A stretch of 64,000 nucleotides of DNA, taken from assembly GCA_964586655.1 (NCBI GenBank), contig CAZPGY010000002.1, positions 124,001 through 188,000 of the forward strand, written 5' to 3'. Position 1 is the stretch's first letter. Each line of letters begins with the position of its first letter. The notes below the pieces were generated by a model, which worked only from the letters and a program-made list of their open reading frames with translations, was not told where the DNA came from and ran no database searches. This stretch comes from JAJYSO01 sp964586655. GTDB lineage: Bacteria > Bacteroidota > Bacteroidia > Flavobacteriales > Flavobacteriaceae. Both the position numbers and the translations under genes were made by a program. This document shows positions 16,914-26,011 of this stretch, in pieces.

Positions 16914-17393
16914 ATGGCATCTCAAGGAACCCTAAATAAAGTTATGTTAATCGGTCACACTGGCGACAATGTGAAAATGCACTATTTTGAGAATGGGGGT
17001 TGCGTGGGAAATTTCCCGTTGGCCACCAACCAGAGTTATGTCAACAAATCAACCGGGGAGCAGGTAACCAATACCGAGTGGCACAATATTGTGGTACGCA
17101 ATAAAGCAGCTGAAATTTGTGATAAATACCTCAAAAAAGGAGACAAGGTTTTTATTGAAGGTCGCATTCGCACCCGAAAATATATAGACAACAACAATCA
17201 AGAAAAATATATTACGGAAATTATCTGTAATGAGTTTACCTTTTTGACCCCTAAAACCGAGAGCGGGAAATCTACCGATAAGCCCCAACCAGAAAGCGAT
17301 ATAAAGTCCCAACCTCAGCAACAACCTACTAAAAGCAGTACGGAAGACACCCCCGACCTCAACAACGACGAAGAAGACGATTTGCCGTTTTAA
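16914..17393 (+). CDS. ssb: Single-stranded DNA-binding protein
   Basis: A 159-residue SSB with an N-terminal OB fold (LNKVMLIGHTGDNVKM, TEWHNIVV, KKGDKVFIEGRIRTRKY), a Gln/Pro/Ser-rich linker and the acidic protein-interaction tip DEEDDLPF. It protects ssDNA and recruits repair and replication enzymes. It sits between mutY and gldE on the same strand, with a 20-bp gap to gldE. Confidence 0.95.
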   Translation: MASQGTLNKVMLIGHTGDNVKMHYFENGGCVGNFPLATNQSYVNKSTGEQVTNTEWHNIVVRNKAAEICDKYLKKGDKVFIEGRIRTRKYIDNNNQEKYITEIICNEFTFLTPKTESGKSTDKPQPESDIKSQPQQQPTKSSTEDTPDLNNDEEDDLPF

Positions 17394-17412
17394 GTTATAA
17401 ATATAAATCACC

Positions 17413-18723
17413 TTGGAAGAGCCTCCCAGTTTATTTTTATTGACAAACCTCGACTATCACGAAGTCACAGGCCTGCTGATCGTTCTCGTTTTATTAATTT
17501 GTTCTGCACTGATTTCAGGGTCTGAAGTGGCATTATTTGCTTTAAAACCAACTGATTTCCCATCAGACAAGGAAACCTTTACCAAAAAACAAAAAATCCT
17601 TATCCGGCTGCTCGACCGGCCCAAGCGATTATTGGCCACCATATTGATCACCAATACATTCATCAATATTGCCATTGTCCTTTTGTTTGACAGCATCAGC
17701 GACCAACTATTTCAAAATATTGATTTAATAGTTTGGGGCATCAGTCTTCAGTTTATCATAAAAGTAGTATTGGTCACCTTCTTGCTTTTGCTCTTTGGTG
17801 AGATTCTACCAAAAATATATGCGAACCGAAATAGTGTTCAATTTGCGGCTTTCATGGCGCTTCCCCTGCAAGTATTGGACAAAGTATTGGCCGGTTTCAA
17901 CTCGCCCATGGCCTCTTTTACCCGATTGATTCATCGCAAATTGGGCAACGCCAAAGAGGGATTGAGTGTAGACCGACTTTCACAGGCACTGGACCTGACC
18001 TCGGAAAAAGAAACCACCGAAGAAGAACAAGAAATTTTGCAGAGTATTGTTTCTTTTGGCGAAACCGACACCAAACAGGTCATGCGTCCGCGGATGGATA
18101 TTTTTGCTCTTAATATAACGCAAACCTATCAAGAAATTATGCCTATTATTATAGAACAGGGCGTTTCAAGAATTCCGGTTTATGAAGAAAGCCTGGATCA
18201 TGTAAAAGGCATTTTGTATGTTAAGGATTTATTGCCGCATATTGACAAAAGTGAATTTGAATGGCAAAGCTTATTACGGGAAGCCTATTTTGTTCCCGAA
18301 AATAAAAAACTGGACGACTTGCTCAATGAATTCAAGGACCTGAAAAATCATTTGGCCATTGTGGTAGATGAATATGGAGGCACCAGCGGATTGATCACCA
18401 TGGAAGATATTATCGAGGAAATTGTAGGAGAAATCAGTGATGAATTTGATACCGATGATCTCGTGTTTTCTAAATTAGATGAAAACACCTACGTCTTTGA
18501 CGGCAAAACTTCTCTTATCGATTTCTATAAGATTACAAAAATAGAAGACGCCGCACTTTTTGAAGAAAACAAAGGCGATTCGGAGACCGTAGCCGGCTTT
18601 TTACTTGAAATTGCCGGAGAATTTCCCAAGCAAGGAGCACAAATATTCTTTGATTCCTATAAATTTACCGTTGAATTTATAGATGAAAAACGCATCAAAC
18701 AAATCAAATTTTCCAAAGGATGA
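17413..18723 (+). CDS. gldE: Gliding motility protein GldE (CNNM/CBS membrane protein)
   Basis: A 436-residue membrane protein of the hemolysin C/CorC-like family: a CNNM (DUF21) domain with about four membrane segments in the first 180 residues, a CBS pair (VMRPRMDIFALN and a second around IVVDEYGGTSGLITMEDIIEEI) and a C-terminal CorC/HlyC domain. It starts with TTG at 17413, since homologues begin just before the hydrophobic segment. Its stop overlaps the gldD start (ATGA), as in Flavobacterium. Related proteins transport Mg2+ or Co2+; in gliding bacteria GldE works with GldD. Confidence 0.92.
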   Translation: MEEPPSLFLLTNLDYHEVTGLLIVLVLLICSALISGSEVALFALKPTDFPSDKETFTKKQKILIRLLDRPKRLLATILITNTFINIAIVLLFDSISDQLFQNIDLIVWGISLQFIIKVVLVTFLLLLFGEILPKIYANRNSVQFAAFMALPLQVLDKVLAGFNSPMASFTRLIHRKLGNAKEGLSVDRLSQALDLTSEKETTEEEQEILQSIVSFGETDTKQVMRPRMDIFALNITQTYQEIMPIIIEQGVSRIPVYEESLDHVKGILYVKDLLPHIDKSEFEWQSLLREAYFVPENKKLDDLLNEFKDLKNHLAIVVDEYGGTSGLITMEDIIEEIVGEISDEFDTDDLVFSKLDENTYVFDGKTSLIDFYKITKIEDAALFEENKGDSETVAGFLLEIAGEFPKQGAQIFFDSYKFTVEFIDEKRIKQIKFSKG

Positions 18724-19283
18724 AAAAAAGGCTATATCTCATTTCCATCATTTTATTGATGATGGGGTGTCAAGAAAATCACACTCCCAAACCCAAAGGT
18801 TATTTGGCCTTGGAATATCCGCCTCATCGATATCAGATGCTTCAAACCAATTGCCCTTATTCCTTTCTAATCAACAAGCGGGCAAAAGTAAAGCCTTCCG
18901 TTCGACACCGCCCTTGCATGATCAATATTGTGTATCCCGAAATGCGGGGAACCATCTATATCTCCTATGAACCTGTGCACGACGGCAACCTTCGGAAGCT
19001 ATTAAAAGATGCGCAAAAGCTCCCCTTAAAACACACCATTATGGCCAACCAAATTATTGGCGACCAATACACCAATGAGCTTCATCACACCTACGGAATG
19101 TTGTATAGGATTACCGGAAACGCGGCTTCACAAGCGCAGTTCTACCTCACTGACAGCACTGAACACTTTATAACCGGCTCGATTTATTTTAGACAGGAGC
19201 CCAATTACGACTCCATTTATCCGGCAGCCGCCTATTTGATACAAGATATGAAAAAACTCATGGAAAGTCTGCGCTGGCAATAA
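18720..19283 (+). CDS. gldD: Gliding motility lipoprotein GldD
   Basis: A 187-residue lipoprotein with the lipobox LMMGC (Cys17) and the family core PKGYLALEYPPHRY and INIVYPEMRGTIYISYEPV. GldD is required for gliding in Flavobacterium johnsoniae; its biochemical role is not established. It overlaps gldE by ATGA and is presumably coupled to it in translation. It converges with glmS. Confidence 0.93.
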   Translation: MKKRLYLISIILLMMGCQENHTPKPKGYLALEYPPHRYQMLQTNCPYSFLINKRAKVKPSVRHRPCMINIVYPEMRGTIYISYEPVHDGNLRKLLKDAQKLPLKHTIMANQIIGDQYTNELHHTYGMLYRITGNAASQAQFYLTDSTEHFITGSIYFRQEPNYDSIYPAAAYLIQDMKKLMESLRWQ

Positions 19284-19307
19284 ATATCCGCTTTGGTTTT
19301 TGATACC

Positions 19308-19338
19308 GGTTATAACGAAGATAAAAAATTTTATAACC
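19308..19338. terminator. AT-rich hairpin between convergent gldD and glmS
   Basis: GGTTATAA (19308-19315) and TTATAACC (19331-19338) form an 8-bp stem with a 15-nt A/T-rich loop in the convergent intergenic region. It is weak but suitably placed as a shared terminator. Confidence 0.35.
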
Positions 19339-19444
19339 TAAAAATTGATTCCTTTAATGGGTCATGCCGTATGCCTGCCATTACAGTAAGCATAAAAATC
19401 AATTATCATTACGCGGTATTATAAACCCTGTCAGCATAAGATTG

Positions 19445-21289
19445 TTATTCCACGGTTACCGATTTGGCCAGGTTTCGAGGTTGATCTACGTTTTTGCCCA
19501 GCATCAGCGCCACGTGATAAGACAAGAGCTGCAAAGGGATAGTGGTCAATAAAGGCGTGAAGGCTTCCACGGTGCGCGGTACTTCCACCACATAATCCAC
19601 CAGATTGCGAACAGTTTTGTCGCCTTCGTTTACAATACCGATTAACTTTCCTTTTCGCGAGCGAATTTCTTCAATATTGCTGACTACTTTTTCATAGTAC
19701 CCTGTTTTGGGAGCCACTACCACGACCGGCATTTTCTCGTCAATTAGGGCAATGGGACCGTGTTTCATTTCTGCTGCCGGATAGCCCTCAGCATGGATAT
19801 ATGAAATTTCTTTGAGTTTTAAAGCACCTTCAAGGGCCACCGGAAAATTAAATCCGCGACCGAGGTATAAGAAATTGGCTGCATTTTTATATTGTCGCGC
19901 AATCTCTTCAATCAATTCATTGCTTTCAAGGGCTTTTTCAATCTTTTGGGGAATCAAATCCAACTCTCGCAGGTGCAAGAAATAATCTTCCTGACTTATT
20001 TTCCCATTTGCTTTGGCAATTTTCAAGGCTACCAAACTCAAAACGGTAATCTGCGTGGTAAAAGCTTTTGTGGAAGCCACGCCAATCTCGGGACCGGCAT
20101 GTGTATAGGCACCGGCATCGGTTTCTCTTGAAATGGAAGAACCTACTACATTACAAACCCCAAAAGTAAAGGCTCCTTTTTGTTTGGCCAATTTAATGGC
20201 AGCCATAGTATCGGCAGTTTCTCCCGATTGTGAGATGGCAATTACCACATCATCCTCATAAATAACCGGATTGCGATACCTGAATTCAGAAGCGTATTCG
20301 ACCTCAACAGGAATACGGGTAAATTCTTCAAAGATATATTCACTCACCAATCCGGCATGCCAAGAGGTTCCACATGCCACAATTACAATACGGCGGGCAT
20401 TTAAAAATTTCTCGAGGTTGTCTTCCACCCCGGCCATTCTGATAATGCCTTGATCGACCAACATTCTGCCGCGGTAAGTATCAATAACGGCATCGGGTTG
20501 CTCATAGATTTCCTTGAGCATAAAGTGGTCATAGTTATCCTTTTCAATTTGCTCCAAATTCATCTGTAAGGTTTGCACAGAAGGAGTTACCAAGGTATCG
20601 TCCTTGATTTTATGCATCTTTGGTGCTTTGTCTTTTCGCACCACTGCCATTTCTCCATCTGCCAAATAGATGGCTTCTTTGGTATATTCAATAAAAGGAG
20701 AAGCATCGGAAGCAATAAAATATTCACCCTCTCCTACGCCTATGGTCAAAGGACTTCCCAAGCGGGCCACTACAATTTCGTCTTGCTTTTCTTTGTCCAT
20801 TACCGCAATGGCGTATGCACCAATAACGTAGTTTAAAGCAATTTGAACCGCTTTTCCCAACTTTACATTTTCTTCTTTTTTGACCTCTTCAATCAGGTTG
20901 ATCAATACTTCAGTATCGGTATCCGATTCAAAGGTATAGCCGCGCTTGGTCAATTCTTCGCGCAGGGAATCATAATTTTCAATAATCCCGTTGTGCACAA
21001 TCGTGAGTTTTCCGGAGTTGGAAAAATGAGGATGCGAATTTACATCCGTGGGCGCACCATGGGTAGCCCATCGGGTATGGCCAATTCCCACACTTCCGTC
21101 AGTTGAAATGGTTTTGCACTTTTGTTCCAATTCGGAAACCTTTCCGGCGGTCTTGCAATAGCTCATTTTATCGTCATTGCAAATCACTACACCGGCACTG
21201 TCATAGCCGCGATATTCCAATCGTTTTAAACCTTTTAAAATAACCGGATAAGCTTCACGGCTTCCTATATAACCAACAATTCCACACAT
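19445..21289 (-). CDS. glmS: Glutamine--fructose-6-phosphate aminotransferase
   Basis: Makes glucosamine-6-phosphate, the entry to peptidoglycan and lipid A amino sugars (614 residues). The mature N-terminal nucleophile is Cys2 (MCGIVGYIG). The glutaminase domain shows GIGHTRWATHG and VHNGIIEN, and the two SIS domains follow (ACGTSWHAG, SQSGETADT), ending with the conserved KSVTVE. I see no glmS ribozyme upstream; the start lies only 20 bp after the DUF4270 gene, so it is likely the last gene of that operon. Confidence 0.96.
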   Translation of the reverse strand: MCGIVGYIGSREAYPVILKGLKRLEYRGYDSAGVVICNDDKMSYCKTAGKVSELEQKCKTISTDGSVGIGHTRWATHGAPTDVNSHPHFSNSGKLTIVHNGIIENYDSLREELTKRGYTFESDTDTEVLINLIEEVKKEENVKLGKAVQIALNYVIGAYAIAVMDKEKQDEIVVARLGSPLTIGVGEGEYFIASDASPFIEYTKEAIYLADGEMAVVRKDKAPKMHKIKDDTLVTPSVQTLQMNLEQIEKDNYDHFMLKEIYEQPDAVIDTYRGRMLVDQGIIRMAGVEDNLEKFLNARRIVIVACGTSWHAGLVSEYIFEEFTRIPVEVEYASEFRYRNPVIYEDDVVIAISQSGETADTMAAIKLAKQKGAFTFGVCNVVGSSISRETDAGAYTHAGPEIGVASTKAFTTQITVLSLVALKIAKANGKISQEDYFLHLRELDLIPQKIEKALESNELIEEIARQYKNAANFLYLGRGFNFPVALEGALKLKEISYIHAEGYPAAEMKHGPIALIDEKMPVVVVAPKTGYYEKVVSNIEEIRSRKGKLIGIVNEGDKTVRNLVDYVVEVPRTVEAFTPLLTTIPLQLLSYHVALMLGKNVDQPRNLAKSVTVE

Positions 21290-21309
21290 AATTTTTTTAT
21301 TTAACGAGG

Positions 21310-22821
21310 TTATTTAGACGCTGTATAATAGATCTGAAGTTTTAAAGCTTTATCTGAAGCCGCTGCCGGACCGTAAAGCACGGTTCCATTACGGGCTACC
21401 ACTTCACAAGTGGGCACGCTTTCGACATCACTGTCACTGACTTCAGCCTTGGATTGAGCGTCTATATTAACATTTTGAGAAACGACAAGTCCCAATTTAG
21501 TATTGGTTGAATCCTTGCTCAAAATATCATTTATATAATTGGTAATTCTAATTTTATAATAGGCGTTCCCATTATCATCTGTCTGCAATCGACCGAGGTG
21601 AATGGTGCGTGAATTGAGCACGTCATTTTGTTTAACTCCTCCGTCGAGCACATAATCTTTGAGTACTTTTTTATTTTTAATATCATAAATAAATACGCGT
21701 TCCGGACTAACCTGATTGGCGGGCAGCGCATCTTTATTCACATAAAAAATGAGGTTTGCTTCATTGATCAACCAGTCTTGATACCGCAATGAGTCCAACT
21801 GAGCTTGATCGGTAAACAAATCAATAACAGCCAGAGAACCTTGTCCGCCCTTGAGGTATAAGTTGTGATCCTGAGCCGGAAGCTGGGTATATTCCGTATC
21901 GAATACATTGACAATTTGCCGCCCAAACTTCAGCTTATACGTACTGTAAATATAGTCGGTCTCTCCGTCATTGTTAGTATATTCTGAATGATAGTACAAA
22001 ATTACTCCGGCTTCATCAGCATTAAAATCCAACAAGCTCCATACCCCTTCGGCTCCGTTCAATTCGGTTTTAAAATACAGTCCGCGGAAAAAGTGTTGAA
22101 AATTTTCGTTAGACATCAACTGACTGGATCCTTCGTTATCAATAATCAAGTTTTTAAAATAATTGGTAGGCAATCGAAACCGAAGTCGCGGCGAAAGCTT
22201 GGTTGTATCCACCTCCGATTCGCCATGATCCTCAATCAACACCACTTCCTGTTTGGAAGGCATAAACGAATTGTCTACATACAATGGCGAGCCGACCAAG
22301 TACTGCTCAAACTCATTGCCCTGACTGGAATAATAAGCTTGAGACTGATAATTGTTGTTGGGGTCGTATTGTCTTAAATAGTATCCTGACCGATATACCG
22401 ACAGCTTGATGGGCGTGTTTCCATAAACTGAATCGAGTTCATATTCTCGGTGGTAAGCGTCTTGACTGACGAGGGTACTAAAATAAGGCACCACCAACAC
22501 CACACTGTCCAGCACCGGGTTGGTTCCAAAAGACGGGTTGGGAGGCGACAACCTCAACTGTGTCAACACATTGGCAGTTGTGCGTCCATACTTTGGGTCT
22601 TTGTAAACCCCAAGGGCATAGCTTGACAAACCGTTACTTTGAACACTTGTTATTTTTGCGCTGTGTGCCGTCAAAGCTGTTTGGGTAAACAGTTCTGCTT
22701 CAAAATTATTTCCATCGACTAAGCTGCCTCCTACTTCGTCAAAATCATCATCGCAAGACACTACAGAAAAAAAGGCAATTGCAAGAATCGCCGTTTTAAA
22801 CATCATTTTTTTAAATCCCAT
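21310..22821 (-). CDS. DUF4270 lipoprotein
   Basis: A 503-residue exported lipoprotein with the lipobox in FFSVVSCDDD. The Cys is followed by four acidic residues, a pattern compatible with surface export in Bacteroidota. The mature part contains the typical DUF4270 segments (GRTTANVLTQLRL, YRPNP-type spacing, long beta-rich body). The function is unknown. It begins 3 bp after the GT5-like gene and is followed closely by glmS, an arrangement I associate with flavobacteria, hinting at an envelope role. Confidence 0.85.
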   Translation of the reverse strand: MGFKKMMFKTAILAIAFFSVVSCDDDFDEVGGSLVDGNNFEAELFTQTALTAHSAKITSVQSNGLSSYALGVYKDPKYGRTTANVLTQLRLSPPNPSFGTNPVLDSVVLVVPYFSTLVSQDAYHREYELDSVYGNTPIKLSVYRSGYYLRQYDPNNNYQSQAYYSSQGNEFEQYLVGSPLYVDNSFMPSKQEVVLIEDHGESEVDTTKLSPRLRFRLPTNYFKNLIIDNEGSSQLMSNENFQHFFRGLYFKTELNGAEGVWSLLDFNADEAGVILYYHSEYTNNDGETDYIYSTYKLKFGRQIVNVFDTEYTQLPAQDHNLYLKGGQGSLAVIDLFTDQAQLDSLRYQDWLINEANLIFYVNKDALPANQVSPERVFIYDIKNKKVLKDYVLDGGVKQNDVLNSRTIHLGRLQTDDNGNAYYKIRITNYINDILSKDSTNTKLGLVVSQNVNIDAQSKAEVSDSDVESVPTCEVVARNGTVLYGPAAASDKALKLQIYYTASK

Positions 22822-22824
22822 CCA

Positions 22825-23649
22825 CTAATCTTCTTTTTCTTCATTCAAAACTTTAGTTAAATAGAAATCTTGATAAGCCTGAGCAAATTCCTCTTTAGAT
22901 TTGTATTCCAAAATTGGGTAGTCCAGTTTTTCAATATACTTTTCCAAAGGCTCCGACAATTCTTCACTTCCTCTAATCAAGGCATCAGAATTATCAATTG
23001 CCGTTTTCATCAAGGCCTCAAAAGTAGGATTTTTCAAGTGGGCTACTTTTTCGTCATCCAATCCGTCAAAGAGGACTTTATCTTCCATATTGGCATCCAA
23101 GCTTCCTTCAAATCCATTATTATACACCGAAGTCACAATCTTCGAGTTCATAAATAACGGTTCATTTCCATAATAATTGCGCAAGTAAAGTGGCAATAAA
23201 GAAGCCATCCAACCGTGGACGTGAATAATGTCAGGGGCCCAGTTCAGTTTTTTCACGGTTTCTATAACCCCTTTAGCAAAGAAGATCATGCGTTCATCGT
23301 TATCTTCAAAAAGCTGGCCTTCTTTATCTTTATAAATGGCTTTGCGCTTAAAGTAATCTTCATTATCAATAAAATAAACCTGCATGCGTTCCTTAGGAAT
23401 GGAGGCCACTTTAATAATCAAGGGCATATCCAAGTCATTGATAACCAAATTGACCCCGGAAAGTCGAATCACTTCGTGCAATTGATGACGTCTTTCATTA
23501 ATATTGCCAAAACGCGGCATGAAAATACGAATTTGTCCGCCTTGGCTGTTCACCATTCTCGGAGCTTCAAAAGACATTGATGACATTTCATTTTCGGGAA
23601 GGTATGGCATCACTTCGGACGACACATACAAAATACGCTTATCTTTCAT
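22825..23649 (-). CDS. Short glycogen/starch synthase-like protein (GT5 half only)
   Basis: A 274-residue protein matching the N-terminal catalytic (GT5) half of glycogen synthase: ILYVSSEVMPYLPENEMSS, IRIFMPRFGNINERRHQL and APDIIHVHGWMASLLPLY. The C-terminal GT-B domain that binds ADP-glucose is absent, and the K-x-G-G motif is not present at the N-terminus. It is therefore either a divergent enzyme or a regulatory/scaffolding relative; full-length glycogen synthase is about 470-500 residues. The ORF looks intact rather than truncated by mutation, and it leads an operon with DUF4270 and glmS. Confidence 0.8.
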   Translation of the reverse strand: MKDKRILYVSSEVMPYLPENEMSSMSFEAPRMVNSQGGQIRIFMPRFGNINERRHQLHEVIRLSGVNLVINDLDMPLIIKVASIPKERMQVYFIDNEDYFKRKAIYKDKEGQLFEDNDERMIFFAKGVIETVKKLNWAPDIIHVHGWMASLLPLYLRNYYGNEPLFMNSKIVTSVYNNGFEGSLDANMEDKVLFDGLDDEKVAHLKNPTFEALMKTAIDNSDALIRGSEELSEPLEKYIEKLDYPILEYKSKEEFAQAYQDFYLTKVLNEEKED

Positions 23650-23688
23650 AATTGGGTAAGCTTTGAATTATTATTTTTTTAAAGCACG

Positions 23689-23696
23689 CAAAAATA
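23689..23696 (-). promoter_or_regulatory. -7 element of the GT5-DUF4270-glmS operon
   Basis: TATTTTTG on the minus strand, 39 nt before the GT5-like gene, fits TAnnTTTG. Confidence 0.55.
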
Positions 23697-23727
23697 CAAA
23701 ATTTTATGCAGTTTATCAGTAATATAT

Positions 23728-23735
23728 TAATTTTG
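23728..23735 (+). promoter_or_regulatory. -7 element of panC
   Basis: TAATTTTG fits TAnnTTTG, 20 nt before the GTG start of panC. The bases after it (GCATCCGC) are the same as after the fdx promoter. Confidence 0.55.
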
Positions 23736-23755
23736 CATCCGCTAAACCTCATTTT

Positions 23756-24604
23756 GTGAAGATTATAAAGAACAAAAAGCAGCTGACCTCAGCGCTTAAA
23801 AAACACAAGGATGCGCATCAGGCTGTGGGCTTTGTTCCCACTATGGGCGCTCTGCATCAGGGCCATATTTCACTGATTAAAAAAGCAACAGAAAGCACCG
23901 ATGTGGTGGTGGTAAGCATTTTTGTCAACCCCACTCAATTTAACAATCCGTCAGATTTGAATCAGTATCCCCAAAATTTGCAGGCCGATTTGACCAAACT
24001 CAAACAACATTTTAAAGACTTGATTGTCTTTACGCCTACGGCTTCTGTACTTTATGGGGAAAGTTTGGAAGCCGAACATTTCGATTTTAAAGGTTTAGCG
24101 ACAAAGATGGAAGGTCAATCGCGCGCAGGACATTTTGACGGAGTGGCCACAGTCTTGAAAAAATTCTTTAATATTGTCCGGCCCGATAAAGCCTTTTTTG
24201 GCGAAAAGGATTATCAACAATTGCTCATTGTCAAAGCACTTGTAAAACTTTTGGAATTGCCGATCAAAATCGAGGCTTGCCCCATCAACCGCGAGGCAAA
24301 CGGTTTGGCGAGAAGTTCTCGAAATGAACGCTTGACTCCGAAGGAACGAGACAGAGCCGGTTTGCTCTATCAAAGTTTATTAATGGCCAAAAAGAATTTT
24401 AAAACAGAAAGTTTTTCTTATATTATCAACGCCGTAAAAAAGAATTTTGAAGAAAGTGAGGAGTTATCACTCGATTATTTTGAAATTTCGGATGCCGAAA
24501 ACTTGGAATCGGCTCAAAAGCGAAACGGTCATAAGAAATACCGCGCATTTATTGCCGCAGAAATTGCCAATGTCCGTCTAATTGATAATATGGCACTCAA
24601 TTAA
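23756..24604 (+). CDS. panC: Pantothenate synthetase
   Basis: Ligates pantoate and beta-alanine with ATP (282 residues). The nucleotidyltransferase motif PTMGALHQGHISLI is near residue 28, and FVNPTQFN, AFFGEKDYQQL and RSSRNERL complete the active-site set. The start is GTG at 23756, right after the promoter, and matches the family N-terminus. panD, which supplies beta-alanine, follows after 11 bp, so the two form an operon. Confidence 0.95.
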   Translation: MKIIKNKKQLTSALKKHKDAHQAVGFVPTMGALHQGHISLIKKATESTDVVVVSIFVNPTQFNNPSDLNQYPQNLQADLTKLKQHFKDLIVFTPTASVLYGESLEAEHFDFKGLATKMEGQSRAGHFDGVATVLKKFFNIVRPDKAFFGEKDYQQLLIVKALVKLLELPIKIEACPINREANGLARSSRNERLTPKERDRAGLLYQSLLMAKKNFKTESFSYIINAVKKNFEESEELSLDYFEISDAENLESAQKRNGHKKYRAFIAAEIANVRLIDNMALN

Positions 24605-24615
24605 ACCCAAAAGAA

Positions 24616-24966
24616 ATGCAAATACAGGTTGTAAAATCAAAAATACACCGCGTCAAGGTTACCGGAGCCGATTTAAATTATATTGGCAGCATCACCATTG
24701 ACCAAGACCTCATGGAGGCCGCCAACATTATTGAAGGCGAAAAAATCCAAGTCGTCAACAACAATAATGGAGAGCGTCTGGAAACTTATGTCATTCCGGG
24801 AGCGCGAAAAAGCGGGGAAATTACCCTCAACGGTGCCGCTGCCCGAAAAGTAGCCCCGGGCGATATCGTCATCTTGATGAGCTATGCCCTGATGGACTTT
24901 GAGGAAGCCAAAACTTTTAAACCGGCCGTTATTTTCCCCAATGAGGAAACCAACTTACTAAACTAA
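24616..24966 (+). CDS. panD: Aspartate 1-decarboxylase
   Basis: A pyruvoyl enzyme (116 residues) converting aspartate to beta-alanine. The self-cleavage site Gly24-Ser25 is in NYIGSITID, and catalytic HRVKVTGADL precedes it. ARKVAPGDIVILMSYALMD is the conserved C-terminal part. It lies between panC and the YbhN-type membrane gene, with 9 bp to the latter. Confidence 0.95.
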   Translation: MQIQVVKSKIHRVKVTGADLNYIGSITIDQDLMEAANIIEGEKIQVVNNNNGERLETYVIPGARKSGEITLNGAAARKVAPGDIVILMSYALMDFEEAKTFKPAVIFPNEETNLLN

Positions 24967-24975
24967 CCCAAGGCC

Positions 24976-25950
24976 TTGCAAAAAAAGAAAATCGGCAAAC
25001 TACTCAAGACTTTTGTCCCGCTACTTTTGGGGCTCTTTTTTGTAGTTTATTCCTATTATCACTTCACCCCAAAAGAGCGAGAAGAGCTTTTTGAAAATAT
25101 CATGCAGGTTGAACCCCTCTGGATAATCCTATCTCTCTTAGGGGGAATTTTATCTCATCTGTCTCGAGCATATCGTTGGAAATTACTAATTGAACCCCTG
25201 GGCTACAGACTGCGTTTATCAAACAGTTTCATGGCCATCATGGGAGGCTATTTGGTCAATTATGGCATCCCGCGATCAGGCGATATCCTCAGAGGAGCCA
25301 GTGTGGCTGCCTATGAAAAAATTCCTTTTGAAAAAACCATAGGCACCATTGTGGCAGAACGCGCTGTAGATGTTCTAATGCTGTTGTTGATTGTCATCAT
25401 CACCATTTTATTTCACACTGATGAGCTCTTCATTTTTTTTGACCGTTATCACATCAACCCATGGCTCAGTTTGGCCGGACTGCTCGTACTGATCCTGATG
25501 GGCATTCTTGCATTGCGACTGATTAAAAATTCTGAACTCGGTCTTTTCGTCAAGGTCAGAAAATTTGCTTCCGGCATTCTGCAAGGGGTCAAAAGCATAC
25601 TCCATATGAAGAACAATATCGCTTTTATTGGACACACCCTTTTTATTTGGCTGATGTATATTGCCATGTTCTACATTCTCAAATTTGCTTTCCCCGAAAT
25701 GCTGGAGCTCGACCTCTCTACCATTTTAGTGGCCTTTGTCGCCAGTTCTTTTGCCATTACCCTCACCAACGGCGGCATTGGCATCTACCCAATTGCCGTA
25801 GGAGCTTCGCTCACCCTTTTTGGCATCAGTCAGGAAACCGGAGAGGCTTTTGGCTGGATCACCTGGGGCGCACAAACCATTCTTAATATAATCGCGGGAG
25901 GCCTCTCCCTACTCCTGCTACCGGTCATCAACAGAAAAAGCAGTTCCTGA
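24976..25950 (+). CDS. YbhN/LPG-synthase-type integral membrane protein
   Basis: A 324-residue polytopic membrane protein of the lysylphosphatidylglycerol synthase transmembrane (UPF0104) family, with about eight hydrophobic helices. Family signatures include LSRAYRWKLLIEPLGY, MGGYLVNYGIPRSGD and ITLTNGGIGIYPIAVGA. It has no C-terminal aminoacyl-transfer domain, so it is not a full MprF. Members are thought to move lipids or lipid-linked compounds. The start is TTG at 24976. It follows panD by 9 bp. Confidence 0.85.
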   Translation: MQKKKIGKLLKTFVPLLLGLFFVVYSYYHFTPKEREELFENIMQVEPLWIILSLLGGILSHLSRAYRWKLLIEPLGYRLRLSNSFMAIMGGYLVNYGIPRSGDILRGASVAAYEKIPFEKTIGTIVAERAVDVLMLLLIVIITILFHTDELFIFFDRYHINPWLSLAGLLVLILMGILALRLIKNSELGLFVKVRKFASGILQGVKSILHMKNNIAFIGHTLFIWLMYIAMFYILKFAFPEMLELDLSTILVAFVASSFAITLTNGGIGIYPIAVGASLTLFGISQETGEAFGWITWGAQTILNIIAGGLSLLLLPVINRKSSS

Positions 25951-25962
25951 CTATTTTTTATG

Positions 25963-25970
25963 TAAATTCG
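25963..25970 (+). promoter_or_regulatory. Possible -7 element of radA
   Basis: TAAATTCG is a one-base variant of TAnnTTTG, 41 nt before radA. Confidence 0.35.
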
Positions 25971-26011
25971 CCTTATGCCGAAAAAAACGACAAATTAGAA
26001 GCCCAACAAAC

